From assembly GCA_014846205.1 (NCBI GenBank), contig RKAY01000105.1, forward strand, positions 1 through 21,583: DNA of 21,583 bases. The letters are read 5' to 3'. This DNA is from Collinsella aerofaciens (GTDB lineage: Bacteria; Actinomycetota; Coriobacteriia; Coriobacteriales; Coriobacteriaceae). Position numbers and translations under genes: made by a program. This document shows positions 6,584 through 14,045 of this stretch, in pieces. Every line of letters begins with the position of its first letter. Position 1 is the stretch's first letter. The notes under the pieces were generated by a model. The model made no database searches. It was not told the DNA's origin and saw nothing but the letters and a program-made list of their open reading frames with translations.

Positions 6584-8659
6584 CTAACGCAGGTAAGCCT
6601 TTGCGTTGCTCAGGCTGTAGGCAATCGTCGAGCCGTTGTGCAGCAGCGACGACGCCTGCGGGGTAATCGTGCCGGTAATGCCCAGTGCCAAGAGTGCTGA
6701 GTTGGTGAGCATCACCTTAGAATAGGAACTCGTCAGACGATCAATGAGGCCCTGGCTCATGCGGCGCAGGCGCACGATTGCGGCGAGATCCGTGTCGGCC
6801 AGGATGATATCGGCGACCTCCTTGGCGATGTCGCTTCCGCCACCCATCGCCAAGCCCACGTCGGCCAAACCGAGCGCCGGCGAATCGTTAACGCCGTCGC
6901 CCACCATGGCAACATGGCGCCCCTCGCCCTTAATGCGCTCCACATACGCATACTTGTCCTCGGGCAGCAGCTCGGCCTTAAACTCGTCGACACCCGCCTC
7001 GCGCGCAATGCGCTCGGCCGTGCGCTCCGAATCGCCCGTGAGCATGACCACGTGCTTGACGCCCAGCGCATGCAGGTCGGCGATGGCCTCGCGGACCCCG
7101 GGCTTGAGCGGGTCCTCGATGCCGAGCACGCCCACGACCGTGCCGTCGACCGCCAGGTACAGCGGCGACAGGCCCTGCATCTGGGACTCGATGCGCTCCT
7201 TGATGTCGGATTCGAGCTGTGCGCCCTCGTCCTCAAATACAAAATGCGCCGAACCGATGATGGCGCGACGCCCTTCAATGGACGAAGCAATACCATGCGC
7301 CACGATGTACTCGACGGCGGCATGGCGCTCGCGGTGCTCGAGCCCGCGCTCGCGTGCCGCATTGACCACGGCGCGCGCCACCGGATGCGGGAAATGCTCC
7401 TCCAGGCAAGCGGAAAGGCGCAGGACCTCGTCCTCGCTCCAACCATCGGTGGTGAGCACGCAGGCAAGGCGCGGCTGCGCCTCGGTAAGCGTGCCGGTCT
7501 TATCAAACACAATGGTGTCGGCCTTGGCAAACGACTCAAAGTACTTGGCGCCTTTGACCATGACGCCCATCTTGGCAGCGTCGCTCATGGCAGTCATGAC
7601 GGCGACGGAACCCGTGAGCTTGAGTGCGCACGAGTAGTCGACCATCAGCGCCGCCGAGGTCTTGATGAGGCTGCGGGTGGTAAGCGCAACAAGGCCCGCG
7701 AGCAGGAAGTTCCACGGGACGATCTTGTTGGCAAGGTCTTCCATGTGCGACTGGCCCTCGGACTTGAGCGAGTCGGCCGTCTGCACGAGCGAGACGATTG
7801 AGCGCAGCTTGGTCTGCGCCGTGTTGGCGCGCACGCGCACCAAGATGCTGCCGTCTTCCACGACGGTACCGGCGAACACGTCGTCGCCCACGCTGCGCTC
7901 GACGGCAAGCGGCTCGCCGGTCAGGGTCGCCTGGTTGACCATAGCGCTCCCCTGCTCGACCACGCCGTCGATACAGATGGACATGCCGGTGCGCACGGCC
8001 ACCAAGTCGCCGGGCTCAAGCTCGGTCGCGGCAACGCTCACCTCGGTGTCGCCGACAACCTTTTGCGCCTTGTCGGGCACATCGAGCAGCGAGTTGATGA
8101 GCTCGTTTTCGCTCATGGCGCGGGTGTAGTCCTCGAGCAATTCGCCCACGTTGAGCAGGAACATCGTCTGGCCCGCGGTGTCGACATCACGCTTGACGAA
8201 CGAAATGCCGATGGCCGAAGCGTCGAGCACAGGAACGGTCAGGCGCGGCTGCGCCAGCTCATGAAGGGCAGCGCGCAAAAATGCCATGTAACCGGCCACG
8301 ACAAACACCGCACGCAGGGGCGTGGGCAAAAACCAGCGACGTGCGTAATGGGCACCGACGAGTGTCGCCAGGTCCATTACGAGTTTGTGCTTGCGTGGCT
8401 CAAGCTGCATCACGTAACCCGTCTTTGCGTCGGCAATGGCCTGGGCGTCGAGCGCACCGACGGCGGCCAGCACGGCATCGCGGCGAGGCTCGTCATATTC
8501 GAGCGCCAACTGGCCAATACGGCCGTAGACGCGCACCTTGTGCACGCCGTCGATATCGCCGCTGAGCTTTAGAAGTGCATCGAGATCGCTCTCTGGCACA
8601 GGACCCGCCAACTGGAGGCGGGTCCTGCCGGGGATCTCGCTGATAATCGAGAATCTCAT
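6584..8659 (-). CDS. P1B-like heavy-metal-translocating P-type ATPase
   Basis: 691 aa, an integral membrane pump that couples ATP hydrolysis to metal-ion transport. The ATPase core is complete: actuator TGEP (247-250), phosphorylation loop DKTGTLT (386-392), HP dipeptide (425-426) typical of P1B pumps, TGDS (541-544) and GDGVND (587-592). The metal-selecting membrane motif is DYSCALKL (341-348), with Ser-Cys-Ala where Cu and Zn pumps have Cys-Pro-Cys. The first 70 or so residues (ISEIPGRTRLQL and on) look like a cysteine-free metal-binding-type fold. Membrane segments are fewer or shorter at the N-terminus than in CopA. It lies 18 bases after a small membrane protein gene and ends at a strong terminator. 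Substrate is undetermined; Mn, Fe or Zn are possible, and Cu is unlikely on motif grounds. Confidence 0.9.
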   Translation of the reverse strand: MRFSIISEIPGRTRLQLAGPVPESDLDALLKLSGDIDGVHKVRVYGRIGQLALEYDEPRRDAVLAAVGALDAQAIADAKTGYVMQLEPRKHKLVMDLATLVGAHYARRWFLPTPLRAVFVVAGYMAFLRAALHELAQPRLTVPVLDASAIGISFVKRDVDTAGQTMFLLNVGELLEDYTRAMSENELINSLLDVPDKAQKVVGDTEVSVAATELEPGDLVAVRTGMSICIDGVVEQGSAMVNQATLTGEPLAVERSVGDDVFAGTVVEDGSILVRVRANTAQTKLRSIVSLVQTADSLKSEGQSHMEDLANKIVPWNFLLAGLVALTTRSLIKTSAALMVDYSCALKLTGSVAVMTAMSDAAKMGVMVKGAKYFESFAKADTIVFDKTGTLTEAQPRLACVLTTDGWSEDEVLRLSACLEEHFPHPVARAVVNAARERGLEHRERHAAVEYIVAHGIASSIEGRRAIIGSAHFVFEDEGAQLESDIKERIESQMQGLSPLYLAVDGTVVGVLGIEDPLKPGVREAIADLHALGVKHVVMLTGDSERTAERIAREAGVDEFKAELLPEDKYAYVERIKGEGRHVAMVGDGVNDSPALGLADVGLAMGGGSDIAKEVADIILADTDLAAIVRLRRMSQGLIDRLTSSYSKVMLTNSALLALGITGTITPQASSLLHNGSTIAYSLSNAKAYLR

Positions 8660-8677
8660 TGTTTGTGCCTGGGAGCG

Positions 8678-8923
8678 TTACTCGGCTGCCTCGTCAGCAG
8701 CGGCCTCGCTCTGGGTGATGTAAGCAGCCTCGGCAACCATGTCGTCGACATTAGCCTTGGCCTGCTCGACCATGTCCTGGTAGCCGTTCTTGATGCGCAT
8801 GCCGCACGCGATACCCTGCACGCAGGCATTCTTGACCGGAGCGCTGGTAAGCAGCTTGATGCCAGCCGTACCAAGCAGAAAACCGCCACCGACAAGCAGG
8901 GTGTTAAACGTCGACTTCTTCAT
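8678..8923 (-). CDS. Small DUF6110-like membrane protein
   Basis: 81 aa from the ATG at 8923, which has AAAGGGAG seven bases upstream; an earlier in-frame start is rejected because it would run through leader hairpins. The product has one N-terminal hydrophobic segment (about residues 8-25, LLVGGGFLLGTAGIKLL), then a helix with two Cys (ACVQGIACGMRIKNGY) and an acidic Ala-rich tail. It resembles the DUF6110 family, small proteins that I recall being found beside metal P-type ATPases; this is from memory and not searched. Co-transcription with the ATPase (18-base gap) suggests a partner or chaperone role at the membrane. Confidence 0.75.
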   Translation of the reverse strand: MKKSTFNTLLVGGGFLLGTAGIKLLTSAPVKNACVQGIACGMRIKNGYQDMVEQAKANVDDMVAEAAYITQSEAAADEAAE

Positions 8924-8939
8924 GTTGCTTCTCCCTTTT

Positions 8940-8991
8940 GCCGCATTGGACGCGGCATGGTGCTTCAGCACCCGAGTAAACAAGTTTGCTC
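8940..8991 (-). other. Structured 5' leader with three hairpins
   Basis: In the roughly 130-base leader of the DUF6110-ATPase operon three hairpins follow one another: GAGCAAAC/GTTTACTC (8991-8974, one mismatch), GGTGC-TGAA-GCACC (8972-8959) and GCCGC/GCGGC (8956-8940). The last ends a few bases before the Shine-Dalgarno. No known riboswitch class was recognised. Confidence 0.5.
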
Positions 8992-9031
8992 GAGCACGCT
9001 TTTGAAATATCTCAATTTTATCTAACTATCT

Positions 9032-9087
9032 AGGTCAGCCATGGCTAACCTTTTGAAAATTAGCGATGCGGAGTAACCGATTGTCAA
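9032..9087 (-). promoter_or_regulatory. Metal ATPase operon promoter with dyad operator
   Basis: The minus strand has a perfect TTGACA (9087-9082), a 17-base spacer and GCTAAT (9064-9059). Seven bases further lies the 20-bp dyad AGGTTAGCCATGGCTGACCT (9051-9032), with one mismatched pair. The position at the start point fits a repressor site. The same dyad core occurs at 12757-12774. Confidence 0.65.
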
Positions 9088-9093
9088 TGTGAG

Positions 9094-9110
9094 AAAGGGA
9101 CTGTCCCTTT
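9094..9110. terminator. Short palindrome after ABC operon
   Basis: AAAGGGA-CTG-TCCCTTT, perfect 7-bp arms, nine bases past the stop of the second ABC gene. It may be a weak terminator (TTTCTC follows on the minus strand) or a member of a GGGACAG-type intergenic repeat family; compare 17824-17858. Confidence 0.5.
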
Positions 9111-9118
9111 GCCCCTTC

Positions 9119-10876
9119 TTACAACTGCCAGGCAGCCGCTTCCTTTTGCAGCGCAACCATGCGGGCGAATTCTCCGCCTGCCGCCTTGAGCTGCGCCGGA
9201 GTGCCCTGTTCAGCAACCACACCATCCTTGAGCACAACGATCTTATCGGCATTTTCTACCGTGCGCATACGGTGGGCGATCACGATAACTGTCTTGCCTG
9301 CGAGCAGGCGGGAGAGCGCCTGCTGCACCACGGTCTCGTTCTCCACATCCAAACTCGCCGTCGCCTCGTCCAGCAACACAATCGGCGCATCTTTGAGCAG
9401 CGCGCGGGCGATGGAGATGCGCTGGCGCTCGCCGCCGGACAGCTTGGAGCCGTTCTCGCCAATCATAGTGTCATAGCCCTGCGGCATGCGGCTCACAAAC
9501 TCGTCGCAGTTGGCGGCACGCGCGGCAGCAAGCACTTCCTCATCGGTGGCATCGCGACGACCAAGACGGATGTTTCCCATCACCGTGTCGTCAAAAAGCA
9601 GCACGTCTTGGAACACAATGGCGTAGTCGCGCAGCAGCACCTCGGGATCAACGCTCGCAACATCCACACCACCCACGGTGACCGTGCCTGCAGTGGCATC
9701 CCAAAAACGCGCGGCCAGGCGGCTCACCGTAGACTTACCGGAACCCGAAGGACCGACCAGTGCCGTAACTTCGCCTTCCTTGGCGGTAAAGCTCACATCG
9801 GTAAGAACTTTCTCGCCGGCGCGGCCGTCCTCGCCCGCACCATAGCCAAATGCCACGTGATCGAACACCACGTCATGGCCTACGGGCTCAAACTGCTCGC
9901 CGCCCCGCGCCATGGGCTCTTCCATGATGGAGCGCATGCGCTTGGCCGACGACTCGGCGGCAAACAGCTCGGACATTAACATTAACGCCTGATCAAAGGG
10001 CGCATAGATGCGGCTCACCATAAGCAGGAAGGCAAACATCACCAAAAAGTCGACCTGGCCGGAGGCAACCATCGCGGCGCCCGTGACCAGCGTGGTGGCA
10101 ATGCCCAGACGCAGGATGACAAAAGCGGAGTTGACCAAAAGCCCGTTGGCGAGCTCGCCTTTGGTGGTCTCGCGCTCCTCGGCATCGATCACGGCGTTGA
10201 GCCCCTCAAGATAATGGGCCTCCTGGTTGGTGGCGCGGATCTCGCGCACACAGTCGAGCGTCTCCTGGATCGCCTCGGTGACCTTGACCTTCTCGGCGCG
10301 CACGCGGTCGAACACCGGGGTCATGGGGCCGCGTGTCAGATACAGCACGGCAAAGGCCACGGGAACGCTCCAAAACGCCGCGATCGCCAGCTGCCAGCAA
10401 AAGAACAGCGATGCCACGAACACAATGGCGCTTGCGATGATGGCGCCCCAGAGTTCTCCCAGCACATGGCTGTAGGCGTGCTCCATGGCCTGGACGTCAC
10501 CCATGATGGTCTCGGTTAAATCGGCCAGATCACGACGACCAAAAAACGACAGCGGCAGTTTGCGCAAGCGCTCGGCAATCTCCATACGCTGCTTGCCGCA
10601 CTCCTCGTAAAAGATGCAGTACGTGTAGTAGTACTGTTGCCAGTTAGAGGCAAAGAGCAGCGCAAAGAAGATAACGAGACCGACCACAATTGGCAGGGCA
10701 TCCGGCAGGTCGGCGCCGGTGGCGAGATGTTCGACAAAGCCGGCCATGACCAGGAACAAAAAGCCCATGCCGGCCATGGAAATAAGATTGGTAAGCGTGG
10801 TCCAGAAAATGCCGCGTTTTACGCCGGCGACGCCTTTATCGGATAGGAAATACTTCTTTTGGAATGAGGCGAACAT
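9119..10876 (-). CDS. ABC transporter, fused permease/ATPase, second half
   Basis: 585 aa half-transporter with an N-terminal six-helix membrane domain of exporter fold (about residues 25-310) and a C-terminal ATPase. Walker A GPSGSGKST (about 374-382), Q-loop FQDVLLFDD, signature KLSGGERQ (about 478-485), Walker B IVLLDEATASLD (about 499-510) and switch IAHR are all intact. It starts directly after the stop of its partner (TAAATG), so the two are co-translated and probably form a heterodimer. Architecture and neighbours (a two-gene pair plus an AraC regulator) resemble YbtPQ/IrtAB siderophore-type importers, which use an exporter fold. This is a context-based inference; drug or peptide export is the alternative. 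Confidence 0.9.
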   Translation of the reverse strand: MFASFQKKYFLSDKGVAGVKRGIFWTTLTNLISMAGMGFLFLVMAGFVEHLATGADLPDALPIVVGLVIFFALLFASNWQQYYYTYCIFYEECGKQRMEIAERLRKLPLSFFGRRDLADLTETIMGDVQAMEHAYSHVLGELWGAIIASAIVFVASLFFCWQLAIAAFWSVPVAFAVLYLTRGPMTPVFDRVRAEKVKVTEAIQETLDCVREIRATNQEAHYLEGLNAVIDAEERETTKGELANGLLVNSAFVILRLGIATTLVTGAAMVASGQVDFLVMFAFLLMVSRIYAPFDQALMLMSELFAAESSAKRMRSIMEEPMARGGEQFEPVGHDVVFDHVAFGYGAGEDGRAGEKVLTDVSFTAKEGEVTALVGPSGSGKSTVSRLAARFWDATAGTVTVGGVDVASVDPEVLLRDYAIVFQDVLLFDDTVMGNIRLGRRDATDEEVLAAARAANCDEFVSRMPQGYDTMIGENGSKLSGGERQRISIARALLKDAPIVLLDEATASLDVENETVVQQALSRLLAGKTVIVIAHRMRTVENADKIVVLKDGVVAEQGTPAQLKAAGGEFARMVALQKEAAAWQL

Positions 10877-12703
10877 TTAGGCCTCGCCTCCCTTCGTGAC
10901 GGCGGCATCCGCGGTCGCTGCAGTGATTTTCCAGCTCGCGGCCTGTTCGTATTCGGCCCACATCTTGGCATACAGACCCTTTTGGGACAGCAACTCGGCA
11001 TGGGTACCCGACTCCTGCACGCTGCCCTGGTTGAGCACCACGATTTGGTCTGCGCCCACCACAGTCGAGAGTCGGTGCGCGATCATAATGACCGTGCGAC
11101 CCGCCGCCAGCTTGCTAAAGGCGCGCTGAATGAGCGCCTCATTCTCGGGGTCGGCAAACGCCGTGGCCTCGTCGAGCACCACGATGGGCGCATCCTTAAG
11201 AATTGCGCGGGCGAGCGCCACGCGCTGGACCTCGCCGCCCGAAAGATACGCCCCGCCAGCGCCGAGCATGGTGTCGATGCCCTGCGGAAGCTTGGCCACG
11301 ATATCGTCGCACTGGGCCGCGGAGAGGGCCGCACGCACCTCGTCATCAGTTGCTGCAGGTTTTGAGGCACGCACGTTATCGGCAAGTGTCTGCCGGAACA
11401 GCTGGTTGGTCTGGAACACGAAGGCAACCTGGTCCATAAGCTCGTGGGGATCCATATCGCGAACGTCCACACCGCCTACGAGCACTCGACCCGAAGAGAC
11501 ATCCCAAAAACGAGGAATCAGGCTTGCGCAGGTTGACTTGCCGCCGCCTGAGGGACCCACCAGGGCGAGAGTGCTACCTGCTGAAACGCTGAAACTCACA
11601 TGGTTGACGGCAGGCGCTTCGGCACCCTCGTAGGTAAAGCTCACGTCCTCAAATCGCACGTCGCCGCCGGCAGGGTGCTTGGGCTGGGCAGGCACGGAGA
11701 GCTGTTTGGAATCCATGACGCTTCGAATACGAGCCAGCGAATCGGCACTCATCTGAGACGCTTCGCCCACAAACATGAGCTTAGTCATGGCCGTCGGCAC
11801 CACGGCCGAAAATATCGCGTAGAACGTGAAGTTGACCATAAAGTGCGCGAAGTCCGTCTCGCCCGGCGCCAACAGCAACGCCACGGGCAAAAGAAATGCC
11901 ACAAGGCCATTGAGCGCGGTGAGGTTGAGCACCTGCGGACCTCGGCAGAACGTGCCCGCATAGCTTTGCGCCATGTCGGCGTATTCGGCGATCGCGTCGT
12001 GGAACGCCTTAAATGAGTAGACCGTCTGCTGAAATACCTTGACCACGGGAATGCCGCGTACGTATTCGGTACCGGTCTTGTTCATCTTAACCAGCGCGCC
12101 CATGTAGGCTTTCATAAACTTGCCGCCCTTGCCGCTCATCATGGTGGCCATGGCGCCAAACGAAACGGCGACCGAGATGAGGCATGCCGCGCCCAAGCGC
12201 CAATCGAGGGCGAAAAGCAGCACGAGCAAGCCCACGACCATGGCGGTGGCGCCGGCAATATCGGGTAGCATGTGCGCGAGCAGCGTCTCGGTGGAGGCGG
12301 CGCATCCGTCTACGATACGGCGCAGCTCACCGGTGGCGTGCGTGTCAAAGTAGCCAAGCGGCAGCTTAAGCAGGTGCTCGCTCGTAGTCTTGCGGATATT
12401 GGACGCACAGCGAAACGCAGACAGATGCGTGCACATGAGCCCCGCGAAATAGACCACGATGCTCGCCAGGGCAAAACCCACGGCCCACCAGCCATACGTC
12501 GCGATGCCCGTGGCCTCGCTCCAGTTAGGTGCCACGGCGATCAGATCGCGCGCGACAAGCCAAATGCACACGAACGGGCCAAAGCTCAGCAGCTGCGAGA
12601 GCGCCGAGAGCGCCATGCCCAAATACGTTAGGAATTTGCGGTCACCGGCATACGCGAGCAACTCGCCGATACCTCCACCTTCCCTTTTTGATCCCTTTGC
12701 CAT
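10877..12703 (-). CDS. ABC transporter, fused permease/ATPase, first half
   Basis: 608 aa half-transporter and first gene of the pair. The membrane domain covers about residues 25-310. The ATPase has Walker A GPSGGGKST (about 384-392), Q-loop FQTNQLFRQ, signature YLSGGEVQ (about 486-493), Walker B IVVLDEATAFADPENE and IAHR. The D-loop reads AFAD here and ASLD in the partner, and both ATP sites look catalytically competent from the motifs. AAAGGA precedes the ATG by five bases. It is divergent from an AraC-family gene across a 114-base gap with a dyad operator. That arrangement suggests ligand- or metal-controlled expression, as for siderophore or haem-type uptake, though substrate cannot be read from sequence. 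Confidence 0.9.
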   Translation of the reverse strand: MAKGSKREGGGIGELLAYAGDRKFLTYLGMALSALSQLLSFGPFVCIWLVARDLIAVAPNWSEATGIATYGWWAVGFALASIVVYFAGLMCTHLSAFRCASNIRKTTSEHLLKLPLGYFDTHATGELRRIVDGCAASTETLLAHMLPDIAGATAMVVGLLVLLFALDWRLGAACLISVAVSFGAMATMMSGKGGKFMKAYMGALVKMNKTGTEYVRGIPVVKVFQQTVYSFKAFHDAIAEYADMAQSYAGTFCRGPQVLNLTALNGLVAFLLPVALLLAPGETDFAHFMVNFTFYAIFSAVVPTAMTKLMFVGEASQMSADSLARIRSVMDSKQLSVPAQPKHPAGGDVRFEDVSFTYEGAEAPAVNHVSFSVSAGSTLALVGPSGGGKSTCASLIPRFWDVSSGRVLVGGVDVRDMDPHELMDQVAFVFQTNQLFRQTLADNVRASKPAATDDEVRAALSAAQCDDIVAKLPQGIDTMLGAGGAYLSGGEVQRVALARAILKDAPIVVLDEATAFADPENEALIQRAFSKLAAGRTVIMIAHRLSTVVGADQIVVLNQGSVQESGTHAELLSQKGLYAKMWAEYEQAASWKITAATADAAVTKGGEA

Positions 12704-12722
12704 GAGATTCCTTTCTAACGGC

Positions 12723-12774
12723 TTGAGAGTTAACCGTAATCAACTTATCATTGATGTGTTAGCCATGGCTCACA
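12723..12774 (+). promoter_or_regulatory. AraC-gene promoter and shared dyad operator
   Basis: TTGAGA (12723-12728), a 17-base spacer and TATCAT (12746-12751) face the regulator gene. Five bases on lies the dyad TGTTAGCCATGGCTCACA (12757-12774), one mismatched pair. The dyad is in the middle of the divergent gap and could also govern the ABC operon. Its core TTAGCCATGGCT matches the operator at 9032-9051. Confidence 0.65.
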
Positions 12775-12817
12775 ATCAAGCCAGGCGTGGACGTTTCTGC
12801 AAAGGAAAGGGACGCTT

Positions 12818-13822
12818 TTGCAAATACGGCGGGCAGCGACCGACATAACCGAGCTCTACGCACCGCAGTTTGAGCAGTTTGGCCTGGAGCTTACCGGCAA
12901 GGGCGCCGTCTTTACCGGCGAGGTGGCAAACGACCGGGCGCACGGCCGCGCATGGATCATGCCCCTCTCCCCCACCTGCATCGTCATGGAGCATTTCATT
13001 ACCCCGACGCACGATATGTACCTGGCCGAATACACACCCGAGCCGTACGCCTGCGTGAGCGAGGTCAGCGCGCCCACACTTATATGCATGCCCGAGACTG
13101 GCATAACGCCTGCGAACCTCAAACCTTTGCATGGACCGTGGCCAAACAATGCCGTGTGCAGCTTTATCCAAGATAACTGTGGCGAGGAGTTAAGCCCGCT
13201 GTTTGCAGGGCAGCTTTATCACTCGCGCTCGGTGCTCTTTTTGCCCGGGTATTTTGACGAGCTGGAGCATCGGTATCCCACTGAGTTCGCGGGGGTCTTT
13301 GAGGCGTTTGCCGAGTCATGGCACGAGGAGGCGACGTCTGCCATCTGCCACACGCTGCGCCGGATTAACGAGGAACGCGCCCGCACCGTTGGCGGACGCG
13401 TCTATATGCAAGGCATCGTGGAGACCATGGTCGCGGAGCTCGCCTGTTCGCGCGCGGCCCACAAGCAGGCGCGGCAGGCGGCAGACACACGCGTCAGCAT
13501 AACCATTGCCGAAGAAGCGACGGCAATGATTGAGCGTGCGCTCGACAAAGGCAGACGTGTGGGTATCAACGAGGTGGCCGAGAGGCTCTACACAAGCCGC
13601 TCCAAACTATGCGCCACCTTTAAGGCCCAAACTGGCGAGTCCCTGGGCGCCTACATTCGCAGACGCCGTATGGAGCGAGCGCAGGACCTTTTGGCCGATA
13701 GCTCGCTCACGATAGCGCAGGTCGCAGAGCGTCTAGGCTACCCTCAGCAGGCCGCCTTCGCCCAAGCATTCAGACAATACACCAGCACCACCCCCACCAC
13801 CTGGCGCTCCCAACATATATAA
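12818..13822 (+). CDS. AraC-family transcriptional regulator
   Basis: 334 aa from a TTG codon. No ATG lies near the N-terminus in this frame, and GGAAAGG sits seven bases before the TTG, so this start is preferred. The C-terminal 100 residues are a standard AraC double helix-turn-helix: GINEVAERLYTSRSKLCATFKAQTGESLGAYIRRRRMERAQDLL and then LTIAQVAERLGYPQQAAFAQAFRQYTSTTPTTWR. The N-terminal 220 residues have no recognised cupin and presumably sense a ligand. Divergent placement from the ABC pair implies it controls that operon, probably as an activator that responds to the transported compound, as YbtA-like regulators do. A hairpin follows the stop immediately. Confidence 0.9.
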   Translation: MQIRRAATDITELYAPQFEQFGLELTGKGAVFTGEVANDRAHGRAWIMPLSPTCIVMEHFITPTHDMYLAEYTPEPYACVSEVSAPTLICMPETGITPANLKPLHGPWPNNAVCSFIQDNCGEELSPLFAGQLYHSRSVLFLPGYFDELEHRYPTEFAGVFEAFAESWHEEATSAICHTLRRINEERARTVGGRVYMQGIVETMVAELACSRAAHKQARQAADTRVSITIAEEATAMIERALDKGRRVGINEVAERLYTSRSKLCATFKAQTGESLGAYIRRRRMERAQDLLADSSLTIAQVAERLGYPQQAAFAQAFRQYTSTTPTTWRSQHI

Positions 13823-13823
13823 A

Positions 13824-13852
13824 GAATGAGGGCGCCAACGGCGCCCTCATTC
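13824..13852. terminator. Terminator after AraC-family gene
   Basis: Perfect 13-bp stem GAATGAGGGCGCC/GGCGCCCTCATTC with a three-base loop, one base past the stop. T-content after it is low on the plus strand (ACCAAATTCTATTC) and better on the minus strand (TTTATATAT). It may therefore also stop minus-strand transcription coming from gatB. Confidence 0.75.
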
Positions 13853-13900
13853 ACCAAATTCTATTCAGCCCCACCTGACCCGAACGGCCGAGTCGTTGCA

Positions 13901-14041
13901 GAACCCGGGAGCCCCGGCAGGGCGGGTGCTTGCTCAAAATGAGTTCCGCACGCAAAGAAGGCCACTTAATGTGGCCTTCGTCTTGCGCAGGACTGTTCGA
14001 AATTTTGAGGAAGCACCCGCCCTGCCGGGGCTCCCGGGTTC
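13901..14041. repeat. 31-bp perfect inverted repeat with nested hairpin
   Basis: Positions 13901-13931 are an exact reverse complement of 14011-14041. After one mismatch the pairing continues for eight more bases (13933-13940 with 14002-14009). Nested inside is GAAGGCCAC-TTAAT-GTGGCCTTC (13957-13979). The right arm ends four bases before the gatB stop. The inner hairpin may terminate gatCAB. The whole 141-bp block could be a palindromic element; no target-site duplication was seen. Confidence 0.85.
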
Positions 14042-14045
14042 CCGC

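Noticed and set aside
12765..12848. ATG inside the dyad as start of the AraC-family gene
   Set aside because: It is not in frame with the regulator; the TTG at 12818 with GGAAAGG seven bases upstream fits better.
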